64,000 nt of DNA from Warburgia ugandensis (lineage: Eukaryota; Streptophyta; Magnoliopsida; Canellales; Canellaceae): assembly GCA_035236585.1 (NCBI GenBank), contig CP141136.1:54205136-54269135 (forward strand). The letters are read 5' to 3'. Each line of letters starts with the position of its first letter. Position 1 is the stretch's first letter. Made by a program: the position numbers and the translations under genes. The notes below the pieces were generated by a model. The model worked only from the letters and a program-made list of their open reading frames with translations, made no database searches and was not told the DNA's origin. Positions 42,601 to 55,879 of the stretch are shown here, piece after piece.

Positions 42601-43640
42601 CTCCTCAATTTCTTTCCTTATAGTCAAATGATAAAAAGGAATCTTGGTGGTTCCTTCTTTTATTCATTTGCACAATGTATCACCAATCAACTATGACTAC
42701 TAAACGATCACAAACTCTTTATGTCCTCCATTTCATCAAAGTTGGAAATTTTATCGGTGTTTAACTATAGAAGTTTATATTCCTCATTGGTCCCAAGGGG
42801 TTGAATTGAAAAAGTGTGATAATATTTATTTTTGAAAAATTTCTTTGGAAAAATTACACAATTTGAAAATCAAACAATTCAAAGAATAAATAATAGATTT
42901 TCCAGTGGAATAGCAAGTAAAGAACATAGAAATTGCAAACAAGGATTTATAGAGGTTTGGTTGAAACGTAGGACGTAAATCCTCTCTTTCAAAGCTATCC
43001 CTACCTTGTATTCATCTATCAATTGCAAGATTTTACTAGTTGATCACTTAAGGTTAAGAGCACTTGTAGAGGCACAACCTTCTCCATCAGATTTGTTCAC
43101 CAATCGATATAATTCTAGCCACCCATTGTACTTGAAGTTGTAGAACCTCCATGTTGTTCCCTATAAGATTTGACCACCCATTGATACAGTATAGTCTACT
43201 CTAGGTAAGAACATTTGCAAAATCTTTACCTTGTAAACTGATGGAGGGTTACAATATGAACTTCTCTCTTGGATTTATAGCTTCTAAGAAAAAGAAGAGA
43301 GAGACTAACAAATATAAATATTTCAGCACATGAGAGGTGGAGGATGTAGCTTGACTTCCTTTTCTCGTCATTTGGCCTTCCATTGTTCTTCTACTCCTTC
43401 CAATTTCTCCATGTCAATGAATTTTCACTTGAATATTCAATTCATAGCAATAGTCTTCAGTAGATCCATTAAGAATTATTTTCTAGTTGTTAAGAATGAA
43501 TAGAACCATTGCAATATAGATTTTACCATTGAAAGTACACCTAGAAGATGATTCGACCTCTATTACTTGAATAGTTAGTAGACGACTAACATTTGAATGT
43601 CAAGAAATTTTTTTTACTAGTCTATCTCACGTAGTCAACT
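42601..43640. other. Unassigned AT-rich DNA after the copia relic
   Basis: It could contain the 3' LTR of the Ale-like copy, but no TG...CA pair or primer site was found. No coding frame over 60 codons. Confidence 0.35.
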
Positions 43641-46600
43641 AGTTAAATATAGCTAATGGTATAGCTTTAAAATTTCTCACAAGCAAATGAATCAATGTAG
43701 TATGTTCACGCAAGTGAGATAGGTCCCACAAGGAATATCATAGATTTGTAATGGATTAGATTCTATTTAGATCAATTAAATTCAGCCAAAGAGATAGGGA
43801 TGCAATTAAATTAGAAAATTAAAACAAACTAAGAATGAAACATGAATGGAATTAGATATTAGAATTAAAAGAAACTTTCTAAAAATAAAGCTAAGCAATT
43901 AGAATGAAAACTTACATAACTAACATACAAGCAACTAAAGAAAACTAATGCAAAAAAAGCATGAATTAAATTAATTAACTTAACTTAAAGAAATAACTAA
44001 AATAGAAACATTCTTAAATTAACACTTTTCTAAAATAGAATTAGACACTTCTAAAAATAGAACTTTCTAAAACCAAATTAGGAAACTTTCTAAAACTAAA
44101 CTAACATTCAAAAATAAGTAATCAATAAGATCTAACTAGATTTAATAATAAATTAGAAACATGCATGTAAAATTAAATTACAATTGAGGAGACTTTCTAA
44201 AATTAAAACTTTCTAAATCCTAAAACTTCCTAGGTGAAGCATCATATGTACCATGTGCATGATCCATGGACTGTGTCTCATGGTTCATAGCTAAAAAAAG
44301 TGAATAGATTTGATTATCTAGATGCAAACAAATATGCAACATAAGCTATGAACTAAACAAACAATAAAAAAATCTAAATGTATTCTTAAGGATTTAAGCA
44401 AATAAGGTGTTTTGATGGCTGGAACAAAGCACAAAGTTAAGGAGAGAAATTTTTAGATTTTAAGCACTTAAGAACATCAAACAATTCAAGTATAAGGAAA
44501 CAATTGAAACCTCGACTTTTATGTAGGAAAACAACCCAAATCCAAAATATATTGATGAAAGAAACATTCCATAACAAGAAACCTCAATCAACTTAATTAA
44601 ATCAACACCAAATTACGCACAAAACTGGATGCATAATACATGTTCAAAATTTGAAAATTGTGCCCAATTTCTAACATAAAATCCTGCATAAACAACACCA
44701 CCAATGAAATCTAATGCTCATAAACCAAATTATGATGAACATGCAAAGAAAATGCATGACGTAATTCAAAAGAAAAGAAGGCTAAGTGGGTGAACTAAGG
44801 TAGGAAAATTTACCTTACAACTAATGTGGAAAACAAGATAGAAAAAGTAGAATTCCTAAGGGGAAATCAAGGCTTTTAGTTATCTATTCTCTTGGCTATC
44901 ACTACCAAAGAAGAATTAATTGAGATCTTAAGTAAATAACAAATAAAAAAAACTAGTGGAATTGGGGTAAAGAAGAAAGGGAAAGCTAGATGGATAGAAG
45001 AGTACAAAACTAGAAAGAAAAATAATAGAAATTAATGCATTGAAAACTAACCAAAGCTAGAAAACTACTAACTTGAATTGGACAGCAAATAACAACAATA
45101 ATAAATAGAAATCCAAAGGAAGAAAAGGATAGAGGAAGTCCCAAAGTCTAGCAGCAACTAAGCACCAAAAGAGAGCTATGTTTCAAGATATCTCACCCAC
45201 CTCTACTTAGAAAAAAAAACGTTGGAACCATGGGGGAATATATAGATGTTTTGGCTTCCAATTTGATGAATGGTTAATCTAGAAAATAGGTAGAGATCTA
45301 GATCTAGAGTTGAGGTGGAGTTTGAAGGAGGAAAGTTAGACGGAGATGATATAATAAGGATGATGTAAGGGAGAGAAAAGGTCATGGGCTGGTTGGTTTC
45401 CTATTTTGAAGAGGTGGGGAGGTGTCATTTTCCTTGGAAGGAAAGTGACTCTCCTCCCTCCTAATTGGATGGAATTTTAATGGTGGGAAGAGTAAGGGAA
45501 ATAAGAAATAAAATAAAAACCTAGATTTTTTACATATTTGCATGGACTTGGATCCAGGGTTTTTTAATAAGGAAACTACTTGATTTTGCCAACTAAGTAG
45601 GGGGCCTCATCTTCTAAGAAGATGGGTCAAACATGAAACTGTAGGATGAAAAACATGAAACCTTAGGATGAATGGTGGATTAGGATTAGGAAATGGACTA
45701 GGAATGTGGTTTTTTCTCTTTTGATGGGTCCCTTAATGTATGATCATCTTACCTTTTACAATAATCTCTCAAAATCCTTTCAAAATAGCACTTTTAATAT
45801 AGAAAAGTTGCTTGACTTGATGCTCCAATAGTGTGGCTCCATATGGCATTCCTTATCTTAATAGCTCATTCCTTGATGGCTTAAGTGGATTCAATACTTT
45901 CCTTAAAGGCTTGAGTAGCTTGGCTCCCTTAAGTTTCCTAGTTGGACTAGAAAACCTCATGTGTGGCTTCAATTCTCATGCAAGTGGTCAATATACATGA
46001 TTTTTTGCATGGATCATTTTAATCACATTTGGTTTCTTTCAATATCTTTTAGGGATCAGCCCCCACATCCCCAAGCATTTGGCATTGCCTATTGTAAGTC
46101 TAGTGAGCCACTCGTGTAGTTTGACTTGTGAAAAACTTTGTGAAGCATAATATAGGCCATTGGATCATCTTCTCACTTCATACGAAAGATTAAAAAAACC
46201 TAATTAAATCCTAAAATTTAATATAATTCACATATTTACTCCGGATTAGCTTCTAAACTTGCAAAATACAAACTTTTAAATTATTAGGTCAGAAATGCAC
46301 GTGTTACAAAATTTTGGGAAAACACTAGAAATAACACTATATTTTATAACACGTGGACTACTAATTGGTACTTTTTATACAAAATTGAATACTTATCATA
46401 TAAAACATGAGACACATTAGAAGTACTTTACTACTCTACTAGTACAACTAAACTTAGTCCACTAGTTACTTCCAGAGACAATCTTCCTTAAACAAGTCTA
46501 ATATTCTAGGTTAGTAGCAACTAACAAAAATCCATGAACCAATATCTCATAAAAATCAACTATTGCGGTCCTGCAGTTCACTACTTTGGTCCTAGTTGAC

Positions 46601-46860
46601 TATTTAACCCTTGCATTTATTTTTCACCAAAACACAAGTCCATTATCTAAGTATAGGAGTGAAGTAGTCAACTAATGACATTGATCATTTCTTGAATCAC
46701 TTTTTGGGACTTTGTACTTTTGAAATTGTTGTTTTTCAAAATCCGTCTTAAAAGTCATACGAGGGAGTTAAAAATTTTGAATTTCTTTGTGAGAAGAACT
46801 CAAGAAGATTTATACATAAAGTCATCTTAAAAATTACAATGTAACAGTACAATGATAAGA
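43641..46860. other. Non-coding AT-rich block, possibly a decayed LTR retrotransposon leader
   Basis: There is a run of loosely repeated AACTTTCTAAAA / AATTAGAAA-type phrases at 43850-44240, and phrases such as GTGAGATAGGTCCCACAAGG near 43706 that resemble the antisense leader of non-coding plant LTR elements. No domain, LTR pair or tRNA-primer site is visible. The frame 45203-45385 is not supported. Confidence 0.3.
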
Positions 46861-46891
46861 ATCATCTCTTTGAACTTGTATTTCTTGGTTG

Positions 46892-47340
46892 ACATTTCCC
46901 TTACTATCTTGATTTCATATGATCTTTGAACCTTCCTCAAACATACTGTTGGACATTTTTCAAGAACTGATAATCATCACTCAACTCTGCAAGCTCTTCC
47001 TCACAACATTCACAACAGTTGGATCACCATAGTTTGGGTAAATCTTTATTTCTTATAACATGTTTTGTTTATGTGATTATGGGTACCCTACCTTGTGAAT
47101 CTATCATGTTTGTCTTCCTTAGCAAACATTTCTCTTGCTATCTTGATTTCATATAATCTCTACAAATTTCTCAAACATACTCTTGAAAAATTTTTAGAAA
47201 CTAAGAATTGTCACTCAAATTGGTAAGCTCTTCCTCACAACATTCACTATTGTTGGATGACTATAGTTTGGGTAAGTCTTTCTTTGTTGTCTCATGTTTT
47301 ATTTGCGTGATTATGGGTAGAAAGTTCCTTTCCTAGAGTT
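46892..47340 (+). repeat. 234-bp tandem duplication
   Basis: ACATTTCCCTTACTATCTTG at 46892 recurs as ACATTTCTCTTGCTATCTTG at 47126. Both copies continue with CAAACATACT, AGCTCTTCCTCACAACATTC, TAGTTTGGGTAA and GTGATTATGGGTA. Identity is about 80% by eye. No gene overlaps it. Confidence 0.85.
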
Positions 47341-47829
47341 TTACCTACCTTATATGGATCTAGCATTTTTGTATCAATCTTTCTATCACAACCTTGAGTT
47401 AGAAAATCTCCATGCATGATAAGTTTTTCTAACATTTTCTTTGCACGCTTAACGCTTGTTAAAATGCCTAATCAAGAGTCCATTCTTTTCATGTCTAAAA
47501 GCATTTGATTGGATTTGCTTGTATTCACTCAGGAAGAGTACTTTTATGATGAAGACAATCAAGGTGATACTACAATGAATTATCTTTATATTATTAAAAG
47601 AATGCTATCAATTGATGTAATTGGTAAAGATGAGATGGATTACATGCATGATACTATTGAAGAGGGAATTGGGGTTAAAAATAATTAATACTAAGGGCAT
47701 AAATTAAAATGTAACATTTGATATGTGTAAATAAAGGATGGTTAGGAGTTATCTAAAAATTTATTCTTATGCTATTTTTAATTATGTATGCATGATTGTT
47801 TGGTAGCAATTCACTAAATATTTGTATAT
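47341..47829. other. AT-rich DNA before the third CACTA relic
   Basis: A short readable piece near 47530-47640 (EEYFYDEDNQGDTTMNYLYI) is Asp/Glu-rich and may be the N-terminal part of the CACTA protein that follows. Nothing else is seen. Confidence 0.35.
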
Positions 47830-49000
47830 ATGTAGTTATTGTGCAAGTACATTAAGAATACCATAATCAAAGTAGGCCTCATAAGAGAAAGGGTAGAGAG
47901 TGTACAATAATAAAAAATATTATTGAGAGAAAGCGAAAGGAAATAAAAGATACTATTGAGTATAACACTAGTGGGAAGGAGATAGGTGACCGTTCAGCCA
48001 GCTATGTAAGTTTTATTTGTTGCATGGTAAGAAGCATGATGCCTATCACTATTGATGATTGAGTCATCTGTCACCATGAATCAAAGATTTAATATGAAAA
48101 ATGGTAAAAGTCTGTAAATGCTTTGTATACATGATTGTAGGAAACTATAGTACCTTATCTTATTACTTTCTAATAGAGTAACATGTTTATTTTTACTTTA
48201 TAGTCTACCTTTGACGTCTCTTAATGATAAGAAGCATGCTTTGTAAGGAGATGGTAAAAGCTGGCAAAAATAAACTGTTGAGATCGTATAGAATCCCTAA
48301 CATGTATATTCTAACATTATTGACCTAGATGTATGGAATGAATTTGTATAGTGTCACTTGTCACCTAAATTTGAACTATGTGCTAAACATATGTTTAATT
48401 CTATTAATCACAACATTCCATTGTGTTTAATTACCTTTCATTGCATTAAATATTTAGGCAAAGAATATTCAAGGAAGAAAGGTGTATGGGTTTTATCATA
48501 TTTAACACCACCTCTCTAGGTTAGGCTATACTAGGATGGAAGAACAAGAAGCAAGTATTTATGAGAATTTATTTCTTTTAGATGATGCCTTAGTTATATT
48601 TTATTACCTAACTTTAGTGTCTGCCTTGTGTCTACCATTGTTATATTTTTAGAATATAGAATAATTTATAGAATTGATCATGTTTTTATAAATTATGTAC
48701 TAAGAGTTGACCTGGGCATCTGCATCTATAGGAGCCTTAAGCAGCAGTGCTGCTAAGGATGATATTATGTATAAGGCATTGGGCAATAAGGAGGAGCACT
48801 ATGGCCAAGTAAAGGGCCACAGTGCGATGTTAATCCTTCCAAATACTTTGGCCAAAAGAATCTATAATGACCTGAATTTGATGAAAAAGAGATGTATGAA
48901 AAGACAAAAGTGGAAGTAATGAAGAATCTCAAAAAAGAAGATATACGAGAAGTAAAATGAAATTTAATGGGAAGTTCTATAATATGAAAGGTTATAGTCA
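47830..49000 (+). pseudogene. Third CACTA transposase relic (PF03004-like)
   Basis: The order matches the left CACTA copy: RPHKRKGRECTIIKNIIERK (about 47876-47935), EIGDRSASYVSFICCMV and MMPITIDDW (about 47970-48062), RGRKVYGF near 48474, HHLSRLGYTRMEEQEA near 48508 and the open frame 48707-48919 with KDDIMYKALGNKEEHYGQ. The Asp-Asp...Ala-Leu-Gly...Glu-Glu-His-x-Gly-x-Val-x-Gly pattern and the Val-Pro-Ile-Thr...Asp-Trp block are typical of PF03004. No termini were found. It is more diverged from the other two copies than they are from each other. Confidence 0.6.
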
Positions 49001-50600
49001 AAAGCCAACTCTAATACTACCACTAAATCTAGTCACATGTTAGGTGCAAATCTTCAAATGAAGAAGATCAGGAAGAGCTACATATGCCCTTTGGATAGGA
49101 AAATCTGGCCAAGGAGATATGCGTGTGTACATGTTTACCTTTTTAATTTCTAATTAATTGTCCTAACTAATTCATTCTTATGTATCCAATATTTCTAATT
49201 TGCATTTTATAGATATTAAAAAGTATAAAATGAACCTAGTATAGTTCTTTGTGGTACCTTGAAGAGTACCTTATCCTAAAGCGTGGAAAAGAACAACAGT
49301 ACCTTCTCGTTATTGTTCTATTTGCTATTTTCTCCTATTGTTGTTCTACTATAGTTTGGTAATAGAGTGTTTTGGAGAGCATCATGTGCCACTAGCCATT
49401 ATAACCCCCCAATATAGGGGTTTTCCAATGAGAAACCAAATGATGTGTAAATGGCCATTGTGGCCAATGGTGTATGATGGCGAAGATGACTATTATACAT
49501 TTTTTAGCATAAAAATAAAATTTATCAGATCAATAGTTTCATCTTTCCAACATATGTCTTCTTTAGTACAAAAAGAGGCATGTCCATTATCAAACTAGTG
49601 CTTGATTGCTTAGGAAATTCCCTCACCATTGGGAGAGTCATTGAGATCACTAAGGTCACGTCAAATTCTTTCTATAATGTTGTTATACATTTCAAAACAA
49701 TGATTAATAAACTCATCTAATCAAATTGAAGCTCACCCTACTTGACTGGGCAGCAAATGAGTCATTTGATTGACAGAGGAGGGGAATGAGTTGACGAGGT
49801 AAAAACTTGTCATAGAGAAATGGTGTAGATAAACTTGAACAATTTGAATAAACAGCATCATATAGAATTAGAACTACAATTTTGTAAATGTCCTAGAATC
49901 CTTTTAAGAGTCATTCAAATATCTCCATCACAAATCACTTTGAAGTTGAGCCATGGTTTTGAGTTTTCAAGTATCCTCCAAAGTAGGGTTCGAGCGCTCT
50001 GCAAGTTGTTAAGTGCTTATCTAACTATCAAGAGACCACTCGAAAAAAGAGAAAAGACTGTTCTTCAAAGTTAAAGGACATTCCAAAGAAGAGAAATGAT
50101 ACATCGTAAGATAGAAAATTAATAATATCCATTCTGCCTATCTATTTCTAGCATTGTGCTTGATTTCAAAATCGGTTGTTAAAAGATGGAAGCCCACATT
50201 TGGAACTACGATCACCTAAAAATACAAAGGGAAGTCAAACTATTGAACTGCCAACAGTACGTTAAAAAAAAATCTACGGTCAAGAGTATTTGCTTGCCGG
50301 CTTGCTATAGATGGACTTATTACCAAAATTCTGCCTTTGTGGACTACCCTAAGCTCTTATTTTGTGGAGACTTTGCTAGTGAATGTGGAACATTCCTTCT
50401 ACTTTATAACCTTCCATTGAAAACCACATATTATTCCTTACAATTGTTAGACGAGTGTGTTTTGCTGTTCTCTCTCTCTTCCTTAGAGACACACACACAG
50501 AGTTTGAGAGAGAGAGAACCTCAAAAAGAAATAAGATACTCTGATTCTAATTTGGTAATTAGCAGACTCTCTTTTCTTCTTTCTTTAAATAAAAATGGTT
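49001..50600. other. Unassigned region with short frames
   Basis: Frames at 49338-49598, 49835-50074 and 50186-50602 have no motif, signal or neighbour homology that I recognise. A CA/GA microsatellite-like patch lies near 50478-50515. The first 250 bases may still be CACTA sequence. Confidence 0.35.
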
Positions 50601-53360
50601 AAAACGAGGGGTACAACAAGAGGACTTGTCAGAATAATGTCACCGACAATATTCTCGGAATATTGCATGAGAAAAATGCCAGGCAAGACGTGAGAACATC
50701 TTCGGCAGTGTGATATGGTGAAAGCCACCATCGTTGCCAATGGTCGTGGAAAGTGCAAGCCACTCGTATATGGTCTTGGCACGAAGATGGTTCCTTTGAA
50801 AATTGGCATACAAGGAATCAACTCTGTCATCAAAAGATCTTTAAAGTATCTTCTCCACATGTTCCCCCGAGATTCTAATTCCGTCCTCTCCATCTTACAT
50901 GTAACGCCCCAACTTGTGATGAGCTTTTTCTAAGTGCTCTCATAGATATCTTCTCCAAGGGACCCGGGGTACCACAAGTCTAAGATGCCTTGATAACAAA
51001 TGAGTAAAAATACAATTTATGGAATGTGGGATCAAACGTCCTTTCCTTTTCACACCCCAAACTGCATAAAACTAGAAAATAAAATGATGATAAAAGTGAA
51101 GTTCTTGGAGTGTTAGGGTTGTTAGTGAAGTTATTGATAAGGACAGGAGATATATATCATACTTCTAATCTTCACTTAACAGGAGAAAGCAAGTGTCGCA
51201 TCTTAATCTAACAAGACTTTGGCTATGCAAAGGGGCGTCATTTCAACATAAGAAGGCAAGACAGTCAAAAGTGAGAGTGACTTAGTCGATGAATAAAGCT
51301 TGATAGTGATAAGACGCTGTTTGGGAACACAGGTAAGGTGTCAAGGCTGTGGAAATTTTCTTAATAATAAAGAGAAAAAAAGTAGAAAAAGAACAAATGG
51401 TAATGAAAAAGCATGTGGAGTGGCCTTTGGTGAGTTCTAAAGTGAAAGAAGGGTGGGGCAGGTATCCAAATTTGTCAATCTCTTACGTCTCTTACTTGAT
51501 AGTGGAATCGCTTTATTCATGAAAAGGCCAACCCAAGGTCATATCAGAATGGTGATAGGTGCGTCTGTCACTTGAAATTTGGCCATAAATGAGCAAACCC
51601 AGAAAGGCTTGGAGGTGTTTCCCTGCCTCTCTGAGGCCATCAATCAGATGGAGGCAGATCGTAATCAAGATATTGTGGTCTACATACTACTGTTGTTCCT
51701 GAAAGAAGGTGACCAATTTATTATAGGGTAACTAAGTTGGGCACCCAGTGTAGTTCCTTTTCTTAAAAATGCTTTAAATTCGTTAAGAAATACCATCACC
51801 TGTACATGCTCATGGTACATGTTCAAGGGAAGAGAAGCTGCGCTCCTAGTAAAAAAGGTATACCAACGAACCGTCTAGAGGTTATGCTTCCCAAAATAAT
51901 GAAAATCTTGCGTATACATAATTTTAGACAAATGTTTTTTGAATTCCAGAGTTTTTTCGAGTCAGTATCAATCCAGTTTGCGTTAATCCGACATGCCCCA
52001 TTTCCCTACTGCGTCAAGCTTTCATGCTATAACTGTATCTGATCAATGGAATCTGCAATCAAGATATGGGACATATGTCAACAAGAGCCCAATTTAAGAA
52101 TGAGAAAGACAAATACACATGTTAAAGCTTGTTTACGGAGTTTATAGAGTAGTTGTACTGGAAAGTGCATAATTGGCAACGCAACTATCTAGAAACTGGA
52201 AGAGATTTTGGGAAGAATTAGGGAGAAATTGGGGAAAATTTATTTATGAGATTCTGAATTCATTTTTCATTTTGGATTCAAAACTAGATCTGCAAATATA
52301 TATATCTTTGAAAATTTGACAAAATATTTGTCAAGTATAATTTCGAACAAAATTGTAAAAACTTATTAATCATTCGGAATTAAATTGGGAAATCTAAATT
52401 TCAGGGCTTTTCTCTTTACTTTTTATTTATAGTTTGAGAGGTGACGACTGTTTCAGTTGTAAGGAGACTTCATAACAAATGTGTCTATGACTCTGAGGAT
52501 ACATGTTTTAGTAATCATAAGATATGAATGTTAAGATATCGCGTTATATGGTGATAGCAGCTCGGACTCATTTCAATAGTTTTCCAGGAAACACAGTATG
52601 GTCTAGATGGCGAATGAGAATATCAGATACCAACTTTCATTGTTCAACAACTTAGTAGGGTAGTTCGGCAAGCCCGTGGTTTTCCAACTTTTTGAAAACA
52701 GATAAAATTTTGGTCACAAGCAAGGCTCTGCACACTCTCTCTCCTGGCATCTAGACGATGTTTATTTAGTTATGAATTTCTTTGAAAGCTTAGTCCTAAA
52801 GTAGGGATTTGTAATTTGGAATTAAAACTCATGGAGCCAACTCGAGATTCGTTTGAGTTGATCAACCCAGCGAAAAAAACAAAGAAGCAATTATGTATAA
52901 AACTAAATAAAATTGAATTGGACGAAGTTGCCAGTGAATCACTTGATTTGCTTGACTTGAATTACTTATGGATCGATTTTTCATTTTGGTTCTTAGACAA
53001 TTCTTGACATCAAACAAGTTATTCTAACTGAACACCTCACTATTACTATGTTATTTTTCCTGAAAGAATTTATGTGGATTTACAATGTAACAATTCAGAT
53101 TCTTTAGTTCGTAGACAAGTAAGCCCAAATTTGAGTAGCAGCGCCTAGAGCGGTGGCAAGATGCGCATGTTCCAAATATGATCCAACAGTACAAAAGAAA
53201 AATAACGTAGAAAGAACTTGGATGCCCTAATTCAGGATTAAGACAACTATTACTTTTTCTGTTGAGCCAAATATTACTTTTTCTCATGTATTTGTGTAGA
53301 GATTACACCAAATATTTATAGAGTTACTATTTCTGTTTTGCATTATTACAGAAAGAGAAA
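50601..53360. other. Unassigned region, less repeat-like
   Basis: Base composition is a little richer in GC than the neighbours. Frames at 50715-50933, 51806-52042 and 52816-53007 are short and unrecognised. GTAACGCCCC near 50900 resembles a gypsy LTR start, but no partner end was found. It may be an old intergenic segment or a decayed unknown element. Confidence 0.35.
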
Positions 53361-55019
53361 ACTACAATGAAGTCCACTTCACCCACTAAACTTCTAAAAA
53401 TGTACTTTAGTAATTGGAACTTTGGTTTACCTTATTCAATAAGTCCTTTTGTTATGTTTTCGTCCAATAAATTATTGGGTGTGAACCACAACTATTATTT
53501 TATTATTTTTCCAATTTATCTGGATTTTTGTAGAAAAAGTTTCAATTATTACAAATTATCAAATTGCCCTAACCAGCAAAAAAATCCTCACCCCCCCTTC
53601 TTTTCTTTGAATGCACTATGCACAGTCTATTGTAAGAAGGCTTTAAATCCTAAGCCAGAACCAAATTCATGCTCTTTGAATGCACCATGTCCACGATCTC
53701 TCTTAAATCATCGTCTGCCAAAAAGAAAAAGTTCAAATAGGATTCTCACCAATAGCTATTTCCCAGAGTGGGGTATTTTTCCTAACCTCTATTATGCTTT
53801 GGAGCTGCTTGTATGATTTTTTCTCTCTTATTGATTCTTTTTCTGTTCAAATCTTTGATCAGCAGTACATATCCATTACCCAGCAGAGAGAGTTTCTCTA
53901 AATTTCTTAGTCTATAGCTTCACATTTACCTTTCCTTTTTTGATGAAATCAATTCTCTATGATGAATTCATCAGCAGCAAGAGAGCATAGGAAGAATAAG
54001 ATGGGGACTAATGGACCCACAACAGGATCAGACTGATTTTTTAGCTTAACTAAAGAACTATGATTTAGAAGGAGAACACCAGATGCCATGTCAGTAGGCA
54101 CAACACATTTATCATAATCAGGAACATCATCCTTCCTAGTTTTAGCCAAAAGTCAGCAGATAGAATGAGATTGGAAAGTTACCCTTTGGGTTTTGGCACT
54201 AGTTGCATTTGCTATTTGGTCCCAGCCATTGATTTGATTTTTTTATCGAATACTTTATGAAATTTAGCAGTATTATTGTTGTCTCTGCTCCATCTCGGGT
54301 TTGTTATGTCTGAGGTTATAGTGCTTCCATGGTAGAGTTTCATGAGTTCCATGGTTGGGGGGTGGTGTGCTGGCGGTGTGGGGCGGGAGAGAGAGGCTCT
54401 TTCATTTCTTAAAAAAATTTTGTCCAAGAGAAAATGAAAAAATAATAAACTATTAATACTGGGCCAGAAACATATTTTCATTGATGAATATTGATCCATA
54501 GTTTCTGGGACTAAACCAGGACCACAGCATTTAAAATGAATAGTTCTAAGCACTAAAGTGTACTTTTCCCTTTAATAAAAGAACTCTAACTAGGAAAACT
54601 ACTTTTACTTAATTGCTAGGAAACAAACTATAATTAGAGAACTACTTTACTAAGCTAAAAAAACACTTAATTAGTGAGGTGGCACCTAACAATACTTATA
54701 AGCTAAAGAAAAGAATATAGAAACACTTAACTAGATCCTACTTTATTTTGTCTAATTAACTCAACCAAAATCAAAAGACATATAACTGGCAACAAATGTA
54801 CCAATATCACTGACATTGCACCCCTAACTGCTTCCTATCACCGCACTACCCTTGAAAAAATCTTATTCTCAAGGTTCTTCTTAGTGAATCAAAGATCCAA
54901 CTACCTTCTAAAAATGATGAAACTTGATCTCCAATCCTATAGACTTCTATTCTTTGTAGTCGTCTTCTTAAATATGTCTTTCTAATTTATATTTGTTTCC
55001 TTCTCAAGTATTTTTTCTA
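53361..55019. other. Unassigned region
   Basis: The 149-codon frame 53367-53816 has no recognisable motif and low-complexity Asn/Ser/Leu content. The segment near 54830-54880 (TTGAAAAAATCTTATTCTCA) resembles, on the reverse strand, the end of some gypsy pol genes, but this is a guess. No gene is called. Confidence 0.3.
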
Positions 55020-55140
55020 TTTTGTGCATTTCTTAACCCTCAAACAAGAGCCGTCTGCCTTGTACTATAAATATGCACATTAGCACAATTAATTTAACCA
55101 AGCCACACAAACTTGTGTCTCTATATGGTATTAGAAGGTT
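55020..55140 (+). repeat. Possible copia LTR end with TATA and degenerate primer site
   Basis: TATAAATATGCAC at about 55066 is followed 55 bases on by TGGTATTAGAAG, which matches the TGGTATCAGAGC primer consensus at 10 of 12 bases. No coding part follows before the LINE. Weak. Confidence 0.35.
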
Positions 55141-55834
55141 CGGTCCACATTTCCCTCTAAAGAGTCTACTTTCTTATATTACTTAGCCTTCTTCTTGACC
55201 TCTTTAGCTTTAGAAGGACATATCTTGGCCATAGGTTATTTGATCGTAACGATTTTTGTTGTATAGAAAGTTCTTTCTCTAGTCCACATTAATAGTAGCA
55301 TTAGTCTACTGGAGTGTTTTACAGTATTTTGAACTGCTTTCTACCATGAAATCAAGGTTAATAATTTTCATCTATTTCTTGCACATGATTCTATGTCATT
55401 GCTGATTTTTCATCAGTTATTAAAGAATTCCAAATCTTAACTCTAGTTCTCACCCCAAATTAGTTACTGTTTATTCAATGATTCAACTTCCAATCAAGCT
55501 TGATCCAGCAAACCACGTCATCTATAAACATTAATGGTTAACGATCCAAACTTATTATCTGCTTCTTGGCTCTTTTGATAGCTCAACTCCCTTTCCATTA
55601 GATACCATATCCAATAGTACTCTAGACATAATAATTCCTACTCCAATGTTTTCTAGACTTGACAAGATGCTCCACTCCTCAATGCCTTCATTGCATTAAT
55701 AATCATGCTAGTTGCTACCTTGATTGCTTTAGCTACTACATGTCAATCTGCTTGGTCTATCCTAACATGTATTTATGCTAACAAATTGTAGAATTTCTTG
55801 TTATAATTGCAAGAGATCAATTATCTACTCTTTA
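55141..55834. other. Unassigned DNA upstream of the LINE
   Basis: AT-rich, no supported gene. It ends at the target site of the LINE. Confidence 0.35.
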
Positions 55835-55848
55835 GTGTGGCAACAATT
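55835..55848. repeat. LINE target duplication, left (GTGTGGCAACAATT)
   Basis: This 14-base segment recurs without change at 58749-58762. Its first two bases could also belong to the GGT tail at the right side. Confidence 0.85.
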
Positions 55849-55879
55849 GTTATCTCAAGAGCATAAGAAGCATAAGATT

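Noticed and set aside
50186-50602. 138-codon frame as a host gene
   Set aside because: No motif or homology is recognised, and the C-terminal part reads through a GA/CA-rich patch.
53367-53816. 149-codon frame as a host gene
   Set aside because: Low-complexity Asn/Ser/Leu/Pro content, no domain, no promoter or splice evidence.
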